From Cyclina sinensis (lineage: Eukaryota; Mollusca; Bivalvia; Venerida; Veneridae), in assembly GCA_012932295.1 (NCBI GenBank), contig JAAONU010000019.1:17555908-17619907 (forward strand): DNA of 64,000 nucleotides, in the 5' to 3' direction. Position numbers and translations under genes: made by a program. Below the pieces are notes generated by a model that had not been told where the DNA came from, made no database searches, and saw only the letters and a list, made by a program, of their open reading frames with translations. Shown piece after piece: positions 39,881-52,016 of the stretch (its first letter is position 1; each line of letters starts with the position of its first letter).

Positions 39881-41489
39881 TATTTCTTGATATGGATTTT
39901 ACATCTTTTTAAGACGATGACTTGATTATCCTATCTGGCTGTACATATTGTTTGATACCTTTAAGTTATAGATATATTCGAAGTAAAAAGAAGAACCACT
40001 CTTGAAATTTAATATCCGGTAATGTCTGCATATTAGCTCTAAAAGTAATAAATTCATGTAGCATCTAGACTACTTGGTTCGTGGTATTTTTTTATGTATC
40101 TTCTTTTGTGTTTCTCTTCAAAATCTCTGTTAAAATTAAATTTTAATTTGAAGAGAGAAAAAAATGAAAGAAATGATAAAATATGAAAACTTTTAAAGCT
40201 TTCTCGTTATCATTTAGGCTTGTCTAATCTATTTTGGCATACATAATTGTTCAAACAATAACCAAAAGACATTTTCATCAAAATGTTTTGACAGACTATT
40301 TTACAATTGTTATTCCAGTTTTCTCCTATCTTTCAATTCAGCCATTACTAAATTATTGCCTTTCTGTTTGCAATGACATAACGTTGATTATGTTATTGGC
40401 GCCAGTGAAGTACTGTTGTTGTTTTTTTTTCAACAGAGATTTATTACACCAAATTCCTGTACTGACAAGTAGTCTCCAACTGCAGGATATATTGCGTAAA
40501 AAGCTTGTCTTGATATATGATGCCCTCGGTCGCATAAATTTGTGTCGTCATGAAATGCCACATAAAAAGTTGTGTAAGCAGTCATTAATGTGCTTTGGCT
40601 TAACTCTAACAAAAGCAATAGGTAAAACTTGTATTTGTTACACAGATTATTTCTACGTACTTCAAAAGATAAAGACGTACTTGTATCAGACGTTGGCATT
40701 TACGAATAACTTCATAACGAAGTTAGTATAATACCAGTACTTGCTAGCATAATTTTTCAACGTATATAGAAAATCTGAATTCATGTCATTGCGTGCAGTA
40801 AGACTATTAGTTCGATTGCTTGTGTGCATGTTTATACTACATATATGCGATTACAATGTTTGAATTGAATCTTCATGAATTTCACCTATACCAAAGAAAA
40901 GAGTCTAAATTCTATTCGAATTTAGACAATTGATGAGACTGGAACTGCAGCTAAACAAACAAAAACGATTTATCATTCAGTGTTGACCTATTTATTGACT
41001 CAGAGAACTTATCACAGACGTTCAAGCAATAAGAACAGTTTTTCCAGTTCTAGCAGACTGAGGATTTGTATAACATTTCTGTTCGTGGGCAAAATAATGG
41101 AAACATATTTATGATTTCTCATTTTAATCTTAAATCCCTTAGCAACAAAAACAGTACTTAATTGTGTGCCTGTTAGGGACACATAAATGGAATAAAATGG
41201 TTCTGCTTTTAATCACGTCTTGTCTATTCATTTTAGAGAATGACAATATACATATTTGCAATGAAACTCAAGTTAAAAACTCTATTTCAAACATTTTTTA
41301 TACATATATTTAAACTAGCATACTTGAAAAAAGACAAGAGAACCTAAATTTAAATCTTAGTAAACATATTATTGGTACTTTATTTCATTCTATATTATGT
41401 AGTGAATAAGCAAAAAAAATGTGATTTATGTGGGTTACATCCGAAATTGTTCACAAACGTCGACTTCTAGCCACCGCCACCACCCAACA

Positions 41490-42070
41490 AAAAAGAGCTT
41501 TCGTACATTTAAAATACATTTGCTTCTCAATTCAAGTACAACTTGACCATCAATATGTATGTTATATTAAAGCAAAAACATCTAATCTTGTAGTGAAATA
41601 GGAAGTGAGTTTTATTTTATTTTTTCAAACGGAACCCCAAAGAAAAAATAAGTTATTACAAAAATGTTTTAACACCAGCTCTCCTTTCTTTTCTGTGTAT
41701 AGAGGGGTGGAAACAGGGCGGGGGGAATGGATGCCACAGATATGCAACTTGCCATAATCGTGGCCTTTTTATTAGTAAGTAAATGTGTGCAGTATGAAGC
41801 AATTGGTACAAGTAGAACTTAAGATAGATGTATCCAACTTGCCGAAATAGGTAAACCGCACAGACTATATGCAGAGGACACAAAAAAAGCTTTCATTCAT
41901 ATTGAAATAGATTTGGTTCTCAATACAAGTACGACTTGTCCATCAATATGTATGATCTGTTCAAACAATTTGGGACATTTCTTTCCATCTTTTCAAACAG
42001 TACCCAAAGAAAAATTAGATTATTACAGAATTATTTTTAACAGTTTCCACTCTCCCTTCGTTTCAGTTAT
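41490..42070. repeat. Local duplication of about 390 bp period in block E
   Basis: Text running 'gagctttc.t.cat', 'ttct.caat.caagtac.actt', 'ccatcaatatgtatg' and then 'cccaaagaaaaa.ta..ttatta' occurs at about 41,492-41,690 and again at about 41,884-42,070. Block D has a single copy of the downstream part near 22,190. The copies are clearly diverged. Confidence 0.65.
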
Positions 42071-43440
42071 GAGCTGTTAGGAGATTCATTCTGTAGAATA
42101 ATGTTTGAATTTGTCTGTAACTGTAAGCAAGCGTCAACACTGATTTTTCAGTTGGTAAAACTAGAAGCAAAGTAGCACCAACAGCTTTCAGACTTTCAAA
42201 CATTGTTCTTCAAAAGTAATTTTCTCATAGAATAAACCCGGTCGATATATTGCAAGATCATGTTTTTATTTCTTCTAAAAAAAATTTCAATTCTCTTTAA
42301 ACATTGTCATTTTTAATGCAATATAGAATTGCTCCTGTTAGAATTTCCCTTGTGATGTGTTGATTTAACAGTTCGTCTGTTATAGCATTAAACATAAGGA
42401 AATGATAGAGATAGTTTGCAACATTTTTTTACATACTATTGTTATTTCGAAATGCTAAATTACAATTACCATAAATGCTAAATTATTTCCTGAATTATTT
42501 TCTAACGCTATATAAAAAACAAATGAATTACTTACCGGCTTCAAATAATATGAAACAACAAAAAAACAAGAAGAAATGCCATTGCTGTACAGTCTGCCGT
42601 TGCTTCTGTATACGACACTGGTGGCAGAATTGTTTACCATACTAGTTCAGGCAGAAAGGCTTTACAGCCACTTTGTTCATTTACTTATTCTTTTAAGCCC
42701 TCAGGCACCCAATGACTATATGATCTTAATCTCCTGATATACAGACATGAACATTAAGTGAAAGGTGTGGCTCAGACGCGTCTGGCTCTTCAGATTCTTT
42801 TAGAAACGATTTCATCACTTGTACTGCATGTAACTCTTGAATATAATAGTACAAATGAAAACGGCTCTTTCATTTTTCGATACTTCACACTGCTGCTTGA
42901 TGAAGGGAATATGTATATGACAGATATTTAATTTACTAAACTCTACAGCCATAAAAATTACACCAAGACTTATATCCCATTGTATCGCAAGAGAAATCAA
43001 GTAAACTATCATTTATAACTTAATATGTGGTATATCATTTAATCATTTATCTATTTGGTTATTGTCCTAGCGGGCCGGTGTAGTTTAATGCCGATCTTAT
43101 AAAAAATGTCAAATTCTAAGAAAAAAATAATTCTTAAACTATGTTGAATTAATGATGTGCTTTACTGCCTTTTAACGTGATTGTTAATGCACACTTCTAA
43201 ATTTGAAAATGACTTGAGAGCAAGCATTCAACCCAATTTTGCAAGGCGAACAGTGTGTGTTTCTTTTATCCAACAGACACACTGGTATGTATTTGAACCG
43301 TGTGCAAAATAGTTTAACAGCATTTCTATGCCGTATCTTACTAGAAACTACCAAGAAATTAATTATCGTCGATAACTGTCTCAAACGGTGTTTACAAAAA
43401 AGTGAAACTAAGCTGTGTTTCATCTACATTTTTATTTTTA

Positions 43441-43653
43441 TCTCCTCGAGGAGGTACCGTGGTCTAGTGGTAGAGCACAGGGCTCCGGATCCGGAGGTCG
43501 CGGGTTCGAATCCCGTCAGAGGTGAGATTCTCTCACTACCTTCACATTCCTCACTGCTGCGCTAATGCTGGTATGGAACCTCGGAAGCAGTCATCGAGCG
43601 TGGTGAATCTAAGTTGTAAGAACTTGTATCACAATCGATGTAAAATAAATGAG
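43441..43653 (+). mobile_element. tRNA-derived SINE with intact Pol III boxes
   Basis: The head carries box A TGGTCTAGTGG (43,460-43,470) and box B GGTTCGAATCC (43,503-43,513), with a good T-stem (GCGGG/CCCGT). The anticodon arm CTCCGGATCCGGAG is a near-perfect palindrome that cannot form the usual seven-base loop, so this is not a working tRNA gene. A body of about 130 bp follows and ends in 'gtaaaataaatgag'. Flanking direct repeats tctacatttttat (43,423-43,435) and tctacaatttttat (43,654-43,667) look like a target-site duplication. Block D shows the empty site near 24,680 ('atctacaatcactgggtaaagg'). Confidence 0.8.
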
Positions 43654-44342
43654 TCTACAATTTTTATAAAATCCACATTATTTCAACACTAAGTAAAGGT
43701 GGCTTTTTTTATTGTATGATATAGTGATAATACTTCCCTGCTTAACTACATACGTATATATGCAAAAGGTCCAGTCCTTGTCACATGGCAAGACCTAAGT
43801 TTAATCGATTCAATTATTGGCCCAATTGTATTCAAAACCTTCTCTGAATGTGAGATCTTACAATTGAATCAGTTATGGTTCCTTATTATAGGAAAATGTT
43901 TTATGGTCGATTCGTGTGTCTCTGTTGTAGAGGAACCATTTATAAAGGCTAGCGCACTCTCATAAAGTAAAGGTTTATGACGCCGACTCAATTATCCAAG
44001 CTGACTGTTCATATTATTCAATCTCTTTTTAATTATAGAAATTTTAACCAAAAGGAAGAAATAAACGTTTTTCAAATCAACTAAACTGGCCAATCCCGAA
44101 GATATTTAATTCTATGATTCTAATAAACTGAGCAAGACTAGACCATGTCATCAAAAATGGCTAAAATATATTTGAAGTGCGCCGTGAGGAAGAGAAACAA
44201 TGTATATAGTTTCAGTTAAGTTTAAACCTTTTTTTACATCCATTAGGAAGTAGGTTCTTGCCATTTATATAATTCACACTCAGTAACGGCTTCCTGGATT
44301 CAAACCAGAACTCGGGCCACAAGTTCGGAAGGTGGTAATACA

Positions 44343-44412
44343 CCGAAAATTCTGACCCTGTGAAATTCAAACCAGTGACCTTGGAATCGGAGTTCGATAC
44401 TACTGCTCCCTT
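44343..44412 (-). repeat. Degenerate tRNA-like segment in block E
   Basis: This is the counterpart of 25,384-25,450 in D, sharing 'ttcaaaccagtgacctt' and 'gagttcg'. It is shared by descent from before the D/E duplication. Not functional. Confidence 0.35.
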
Positions 44413-45082
44413 AGCATTGTATAAAAAGAAATGATTTAGCAGTTTTGACGTACTTTAAAATATATACGAGAAATATAATTTGCTTGTGAATGTAAAATCA
44501 TAACTTTTAACTACTTTGTTTACCATACAACCGCAAGTCTATATTAAAAAAGTAAACAGCTGTGATTTTACACCTACCACTGTTCCATGTTTTTTAATCA
44601 AATTGTAACAATTTGTATTCAATAAAGCGTGACTTATATCAGGCCTAACTGATTGTTCTTTAAAAAAAGTAATTCCCGAGCCCGGACACAAACCGTTTAG
44701 AAAAAGCAAACGATTGTAACCAAATGAAAATTTCTGCCATTTTGCATATAGTGAAATAATTGTGTTAATTTCCCCATGTACGCTGTGAATTCTTCCTCTA
44801 ATGTTGACCTATAGACGTACTGTCAGCTGAACTAAATATTTGTAAAACTCCAGTAATTTATTAACACTATACTTTCCATTTCATCTAAATCCTTTTTCAA
44901 GAAGATAAAAAACGCGATCGTTCCTCAGAAATCCTTTCCAAACATTGCTATGTCTCTATTTTCTTGAAAGGGGTATTCCGTGACATCATCGAAATATTTT
45001 CAAGAAAATAAAAATGAATATTATTTTTTTCCAGATGCAACATTGGCTATAATGTGTTGTTTATAAAGTCTGTAAATAAAAC

Positions 45083-45107
45083 AATATATATATATATAAA
45101 TATATAT
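45083..45107 (+). repeat. (AT)n microsatellite
   Basis: An alternating AT run interrupted by one AAA is read directly. Confidence 0.9.
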
Positions 45108-46344
45108 GCTTTAGTGAATTAAACATGAATGGAGAGGTAAGTGGTTATATTTCACAAAGTAAACGCATTTTTACGATTGACTTTTCAGCTCGAACGCCTT
45201 GTAGTGTCAGTTTCAGAGCAACGAATCCCGATAAATGAGGGAAAATCAGTGACAATTATTCCACTTTGCAGAAGATGTCAGAAATTTTGGAAAACCGTTC
45301 ACTACTTCTTACTGGTTTGAGCTTAAGCCTGTATGAATCTGCGTAAAATGTGATGTAAAGACTTCGAATCAGGGTCGGAGTGCTAACATAATTGTGTTTA
45401 CTTAATAAGGTTGTGATTTTCACTTACACATATATTTAAGATCCTAGTCAAGAACTCCAAGAGCTCTTAAGTAGCAATGTCGCATTATTTATTTTATTTT
45501 TCCAAAATCTTATTTTTCGAAAAATTCTAGAAAAAGAATGTCATATTGCCTTCTGGTAATATCTACCATAACCATTCAATTTTTCAGAAGGAGGTCATTG
45601 CTTATTACTTACAACATCTTGTGTGCAATATGTTTACACAGAATTATAGATGATAATCTTAAAACGCGAATAGTAAATTCAAATATCCTAATTCTATCAT
45701 ATTGCATTATATCATGATGAAGAATTTTAAAGTGATCTTTTACAAAAACAATTCAACCTATGCTTCTGGGTCCATTAAGAGTTTACTTAGGGATTTACAT
45801 ATTTAAAACATATGAGAAGAATTCTTGGAAAATTCGAAAACCACAATCCATAGAGTTTGTACAATTACAATTATATTGTCAACTTTCGTTGCTTAAAATT
45901 ATTCGTTTACACCATCTGTCGCATCGTCTATGAGTCCACATTTTAACATATACGAAACAAATAGAAAATAAATTTGTAGTACTTTAATACAAAGGCTGTA
46001 ACAATATAGAGTGGTGCTCCCGTAATATCGTTCGAACGTTTTTTTTTCCGCTATTATTTTCAAACTTATTTCTGCAGTTCACTTGCTTGACATGGAAAAA
46101 AACTAGTAAAACTTCAAATGGCTTGAATTACGCTTATTTGGTTGACTTGAACCACATCCTATGGTTTAAGTATTAATGAGATTTAATTAAGTTCGTTTAG
46201 TTATTTAACTAGTAATAAACCTTGCAAAGCAGTAATGTTTTCGTTGAAGGAGACCTTAACTGGACTCTGCTAACCTACGATTTAGTGTTTAAAGCTTTAG
46301 ATGATGAAAAATAAAATTCTAAGAGGTCTTTAAAAAGCATTTCA

Positions 46345-46620
46345 GCTGTTTATTCACAAAGGCAACTTGTACCTGTTTGTTCTTTTGATAACCTGTTGGT
46401 GCAAGTGTGAGGTTGGTGCACCCTAGAAACCGGTTTATACCCCCACTGGCAAATGTTTTGCCACTGACCGTTCCGAAGCGGTAACCTCTCGGGTACCCAT
46501 TTTATTTTCGTTAATTGTTTGTGGTGTCCTGTTTTCAACTGATCTATAAATGAATTTATGCTATCTTTTCCTTTTCGTTTTGACTGTGTAGGAAGGCTGT
46601 GTTTTTTTCTGATATCCTTT
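46345..46620. repeat. Dispersed repeat of unknown class
   Basis: This segment has unusually high GC for its surroundings, with words such as 'cctagaaaccggtttatacc' and 'gccactgaccgttccgaagc'. It is absent from block D at the matching point (after about 26,340), while a shortened copy occurs in block C at 39,763-39,880. On the minus strand it is open for 62 codons (46,350-46,538), but nothing supports translation. It may be a SINE or MITE fragment. Confidence 0.45.
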
Positions 46621-47118
46621 TTTCACTTTATTTCAAAATATCTCTTTATGTGCAGACGTTCACTATTTCTTGTTTTGACGATTTTACGATTTATACATCG
46701 GGCTATCTAAAATGGTTTACATATTTACATGTTTGTCATTATTTCCTAGGAAATTTAAAACCATAAGACGTTTGGACTTTCCTTTATAATACTCTTACTG
46801 CTTGTTTCGAAGGTAGCCAAGGAAGTGAAAGAAGATGACATGGAAGAGAAACTTATAATTTTCATTTATATAAAACCACCGAACCATGTTGAAATTTTAC
46901 AGAACAGTTCTATACAATGATACCAGAAAGTAAATATAACTAAGATCATGGTCAACATTTTTTATCTACAATTGCCTTAATTTGTAGACTCTCTGCTATA
47001 GCATTAGTTTGAGTAGAGGATATTCTTTCATTTTAGCATATCCTTTTAATTATTTCTGTTTGTCTTTCGCAAAAATACCAGCGATGTTAAAAATTGATGG
47101 GTTTTTTTATATTGAATT

Positions 47119-48922
47119 TATGGAAAGCCGCAGTACACCCCCGTCGGTGTTATTATTTTCTCTATATAGTACATAGGAAATATCTTCGTCGTTTTTATCA
47201 ACATCGACGGTGTTTCTATTCAAGGTTGGCGAAACTATTTAAAACAACTTCGTCAGTACAGAAAAAAACTGTCGACAAAAAACGACGTAATTATTGTCAG
47301 CGTCTGTAGAATATAATATCTTCGTCGTATGAAAAAGTAGACGACGCTATTATAACATCTTCGACTAACAACTTCGGTCAAAACAACGACGATCTTATTA
47401 TTTAAGTTCGGTGACGGTGAAATTATCAACTTCGATCATCTACTCGACGACGTAATTATTAACAACTTTAATTAACAGCGTTAAAAACGACGACACTATT
47501 TTAGGTCGAATCCGAAGATTTCGACTAGCTCTACTGGACGACGTTCTTATTAACAACTTAAAATCGGCATTGACGAAACTATTTTACCAGAAGCAGTACG
47601 AGTCGATTTAACTGGTGTGCGACTGTTTCTGACACTCTTGCAGACTTTCAGGAATTTTGGTGCCAATAGAGAAAATATCATTTTTGATATGTAGGGACCC
47701 TCCCGAGTCGATTTAAGCGGTCTGCGACTGTTTCTGACACTATCGCAGACTTTCAGCAATTGTGATCCCAATCAAAAAATGTCATTTTTGATGTCTAGGG
47801 ACTCTCCCGAGTCGATTTTCCCGGTCTGCGACTGTTTTGACACTCTAGCAGACTTTCAGGAATTGTGGTGCCAATCGGGAAAATGTCACTTTTGACGTAA
47901 AGATACCCTTCCGCGTCGAAAAATCGGTCTGCGACTGTTTCTGACACTCTTGCAGACTTTCAGGAATTGTGGGGCCAATCGGGAAAATGTCATTTTTGAC
48001 ATTAAGGTTCCCTCTCGGGTCGAAAAAAAAAAGTCTGCGACTGTTTCTGACACTGTCGCAGACTTTTAGGAATCATGGTGCCGTTCGGGAAAAATGTCAT
48101 TTTTGATGCTTAGGGACCCTCCCGGCTCGACGAAAAATCGGTCTGCGACTGTTTCTGACACTGTCGCAGACTTTCAGTAATTTTGGTGCCAATCGGAAAA
48201 ATGTCATTTTGAAGTCTAGGGATCCTACAAGATCGTAAAAAAAACAGTCTGCGACTCTTTCTGACACTCTCGGAGACTTTCAGATATTTTGGTGCCAATC
48301 GAGAATAGATTTCTTTTGACGTTAATGGACCCTTGGGAGCTATTGCTACGGTCTGCGACTGTTTCAGAGACTGTCGCAGACTTTCAAAGTTTCCTACTGC
48401 TACTGCTCGTACTGCTTTCCATAAGAATTTATCTTCGAATTTGAGGTAAAATAGTGTCGTCGTTTTTAGGCTGCCGATTTTATATAACATCGTCCTCGAA
48501 GTAAAGCTAGGCTATATCTTCTAATGCGATGTAAAATAGTGTCGTCGTTTTTAACGCCGATTTTAAGAACGAAGTTGTTAATAATTACGTCGTCGAGTAG
48601 ATGATCGAAGTTGATAATTTCACCGTCACCGAACTTAAATAATAAGATCGTCGTTGTTTTGACCGAAGTTGTTAGTCGAAGATGTTATAATAGCGTCGTC
48701 TACTTTTTCATACGACGAAGATATTATATTCTACAGACGCTGAAAATAATTACGTCGTTTTTTTTGTCGACAGTGTTTTTATGTACTGACGAAGTTGTTT
48801 TAAATAGTTTCGCCAACTTTGAATAGAAACACCGTCGATGTTGATAAAAACGACGAAGATATTTCCTATGTATTATATAGGGAAAATAATAACACCGACG
48901 GGGGTGTACTGCGGTTTCCATA
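47119..48922. mobile_element. 1.8-kb long-inverted-repeat element flanked by TA
   Basis: The terminal repeats begin TGGAAA(G)CCGCAGTACACCC at 47,121 and end GGGTGTACTGCGGTTTCCA at 48,920, each abutting TA (47,119-47,120 and 48,921-48,922). A TA duplication is typical of the Tc1/mariner group. The arms of about 470-490 bp (to about 47,590, and from about 48,430) are high in CGTCGT/ACGACG words and stay closely alike for at least the outer 330 bp. Between them are eight tandem units of about 105 bp. There is no transposase frame. Small frames at 47,094, 48,110, 48,611 and 48,724 are by-products of the repeat. Confidence 0.75.
47612..48400. repeat. Eight tandem units of about 105 bp inside the TA-flanked element
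   Basis: Unit starts (ggtctgcgactgtttctg or a close variant) lie at about 47,614, 47,719, 47,823, 47,926, 48,032, 48,140, 48,246 and 48,350, spaced 103-108 bp. Each unit begins with a small hairpin, GTCTGCGA...TCGCAGAC, followed by 'tttcaggaat.ttggtgccaat', 'aaaatgtcatttttga' and 'agggaccctcccg'. Copies differ by many point changes, so the array is not young. Confidence 0.8.
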
Positions 48923-49979
48923 GAAAAGACATTAATTTTTGTCCTCTTTGCATTTACAATCTGAATGAGCAATCTGGAAAAGCAATATCCACAAAGTCAA
49001 AACATTGTTTTTTGCAAATAGTCATATTTTCTAATTTACGTTTTCAATGTCAGACATGCTTGATATGCCATGCCTAATTCGGCTAAGGCTTATTTGTCTA
49101 CGTATGAATAGAAATATTCTTTAATGCTAGCCTTTAGAGTGACTTACCACTGTTGATATTTCAAGAGAGTATTCATATCGTATCAATAACAGTCTTTAAC
49201 TAAACCAACGTGATATTACTTCATGAAAGCTGCTTTTGTCAATAATAGAATTATGGTAAGCGAAATATTGCCTTATCAGCACAAGCTAATTCCATTATGA
49301 AAATAGTTTACTTGCGTGCAATCATAATGCATAATTACAGTTAATACGTTTTATTTTTGCCAACAGCCTATATTTAGGTCGATAATTTGTATTTTGTGTT
49401 CTTTAAAAGGAAACGAAAGTCACAAAATCACCCGACATTATAACAAAGTTTGTGCATTTATTGTTAAGTTTAGAAAATTTTAGGAATATGGAAAGAATAT
49501 TTCCTTAGAAATTCTTAATTTAAAAAAGCGATATTTTTATCATTGACCGACCGATGGAACGCGCCACCTTGTCACTTGACCATTTAGGCTGTGACGTAGT
49601 TATTTTTTAAATTCATAACTGCTACAAAAGGTAAAATTATCGGGAGAATTACAATTTGTTGCATAAAAGTATACTTAATAAATTGGTGGCTTATTTCGTA
49701 TTTTTCTTAAATAAATAATTCGTACGCAATGGTTCCGCAGAAATTGTTTTCACTTCACAGATTTACTATGCGAATTACTAAATTCAGTGAAATTATAATC
49801 GGCTTTAACTTAGATGACATTGTTAAAAAGCAGTTGATTAGTATCGTAATTGTCTGACAGGTTATTATAAGCCTGCGGCATTTTTTTCATGACAGGCAAA
49901 TTAGGTCAAATTAAACCAGTCAAGTATAAAAGTCTGTGAAGTTGGCAGTGGGATCAACATTCGACATTCGACATTCAAT

Positions 49980-52016
49980 GTCCCGCAGTGCATTGAACAT
50001 TCAGCAGGACATTCGATTTCATGCAAGATTTTGAATGTCCAGCAGTGCATTCGACATTGGGCAGGACATTCGATTTCATGCAAGATTTTGAATGTCCTGC
50101 AGTGCATTCGACATTCAGCAGGACATTCGATTTCATGCATGTTTTTGAATGTCCAGCAGTGCATTGGACATTCAGCAGGACATTCGATTTCATGCATGTT
50201 TTTGAATGTCCAGCAGTGCATTCGACATTGGGCAGGACATTCGATTTCATGCATGTTTTTGAATGCCCAGCAGTGAATTCGACATTCAGCAGGACATTCG
50301 ATTTCATGCATGTTTTTGAATGTCCTGCAGTGCATTCGACATTCAGCAGGACATTCGATTTGATGCATGTTTTTGAATGTCCAGCAGTGCATTCGACATT
50401 CAGCAGGACATTCGATTGAATGCATGTTTTTGAATGTCCAGCAGTGCATTGGACATTCAGCAGGATATTCGATTTGATGCATGTTTTTGAATGTCCAGCA
50501 GTGCATTCGACATTGGGCAGGACATTCGATTTCATGCAAGATTTGAATGTCCTGCAGTGCATTCGACATTCAGCAGGACATTCGATTTGATGCATGTTTT
50601 TGAATGTCCAGCAGTGCATTGGACATTCAACAGGACATTCGATTTGATGCATGTTTTTGAATGTCCAGCAGTGCATTCGACATTCAGCAGGACATTCGAT
50701 TTGATGCATGTTTTTGAATGTCCAGCAGTGCATTCGACATTCAGCAGGACATTCGATTTGATGCATGTTTTTGAATGTCCAGCAGTGCATTCGACATTCA
50801 GCAGGACATTCGATTTGATGCATGTTTTTGAATGTCCAGCAGTGCATTCGACATTGGGCAGGACATTCGGTTTGATGCATGTTTTTGAATGCCCAGCAGT
50901 GAATTCGACATTCAGCAGGACATTCGATTTCATGCATGTTTTTGAATGTCCAGCAGTGCATTCGACATTGGGCAGGACATTCGATTTCATGCATGTTTTT
51001 GAATGTCCAGCAGTGCATTCGACATTCAGCAGGACATTCGATTTCATGCATGTTTTTGAATGTCCAGCAGTGCATTCGACATTGGGCAGGACATTCGATT
51101 TCTTGCAAGATTTTGAATGTCCTGCAGTGCATTCGACATTGGGCAGGACATTCGATTTGATGCATGTTTTTGAATGTACAGCAGTGCATTCGACATTCAG
51201 CAGGACATTCGATTTGATGCATGTTTTTGAATGTCCAGCAGTGCATTCGACATTGGGCAGGACATTCGATTGAATGTATGTTTTTGAATGTCCAGCAGTG
51301 CATTGGACATTCAGCAGGATATTCGATTTGATGCATGTTTTTGAATGTCCAGAAGTGCATTCGACATTGGGCAGGACATTCGATTTCATGCAAGATTTGA
51401 ATGTCCTGCAGTGCATTCGACATTCAGCAGGACATTCGATTTGATGCATGTTTTTGAATGCCCAGCAGTGCATTGGACATTCAGCAGGACATTCGATTTC
51501 ATGCATGTTTTTGAATGTCCAGCAGTGCATTCGACATTCAGCAGGACATTCGATTTGATGCATGTTTTTGAATGTCCAGCAGTGCATTCGACATTCAGCA
51601 GAAAATTCGATTTGATGCATGTTTTTGAATGTCCAGCAGTGCATTCGACATTCAGCAGGACATTCGATTTGATGCATGTTTTTGAATGTCCAGCAGTGCA
51701 TTCGACATTCAGCAGGACATTCGATTTGATGCATGTTTTTGAATGTCATGCAGTGCATTCGACATTCAGCAGGACATTCGATTTGATGCATGTTTTTGAA
51801 TGTCCAGCAGTGCATTCGACATTAAGCAGGACATTCGATTGAATGCATGTTTTTGAATGTCCAGCAGTGCATTCGACATTCAGCAGGACATTCGATTTGA
51901 TGCTTGTTTTTGAATGTCCAGCAGTGCATTGGACATTCAGCAGGACATTCGATTTGATGCATGTTTTTGAAAGTCCTGCAGTGCATTGGACATTTAGCAG
52001 GACATTCGATTTCATG
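49980..52016. repeat. Left arm: about 35 units of 57 bp
   Basis: A typical unit reads gaatgtccagcagtgcattc, then gacattcagcaggacattcg, then atttgatgcatgttttt. Variants include 'ttgggcagg' for 'ttcagcagg', 'catgcaagattt' for 'catgcatgtttt', and 'tcctgca' for 'tccagca'. A unit missing one T (gcaagatttgaatg) occurs at about 50,535 and again 854 bp later at about 51,389, showing block-wise copying of 15 units. Confidence 0.9.

Larger units (their letters stand above)
30810..40050. repeat. Segmental duplication block C (first block type, most diverged)
   Basis: C starts 'aaaatcaataagccatcaatg' at about 30,819, matching the opening of A and B. Further anchors are 'atcgaagtcatcaagag' at 34,231, 'gattatactgtacatcat' at 36,024, 'cgcagtgcagtctctcgttg' at 38,636, 'tacagctggcaaggagccag' at 39,031 and 'gaaggcaccagttga' at 39,702. 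Divergence from A and B is clearly greater than A from B. Two long tandem-repeat elements (31,459 and 36,640) and one short one (35,225) are inserted. No gene is recognised. Confidence 0.65.
40150..49400. repeat. Segmental duplication block E (second block type)
   Basis: Collinear with D through at least 47,090, with the end of D (30,340-30,560) matching 48,930-49,140. The 165-residue frame at 40,234-40,731 looks open by chance, because the matching text of D at 20,990-21,420 is full of stops and indels. Insertions seen are a local duplication (41,490-42,070), a SINE (43,441-43,653), an unclassified repeat (46,345-46,620) and the long inverted-repeat element at 47,121-48,920. The rest is unrecognised AT-rich DNA. 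Confidence 0.65.

Noticed and set aside
40234..40731. 165-codon frame as a gene
   Set aside because: The matching sequence in block D (20,990-21,420) has stops and indels throughout, codon content is that of AT-rich DNA, and no motif is recognisable.
43446..43522. Functional tRNA gene
   Set aside because: Box A and box B are intact, but the anticodon arm CTCCGGATCCGGAG cannot form a normal stem with a seven-base loop, and the segment continues into a SINE body flanked by direct repeats.
43239..43565. 108-codon frame on the plus strand
   Set aside because: Its second half is the SINE head (GLVVEHRAPDPEVAGSNPVR is the usual false translation of a tRNA-like sequence) and its first half is disrupted in block D.
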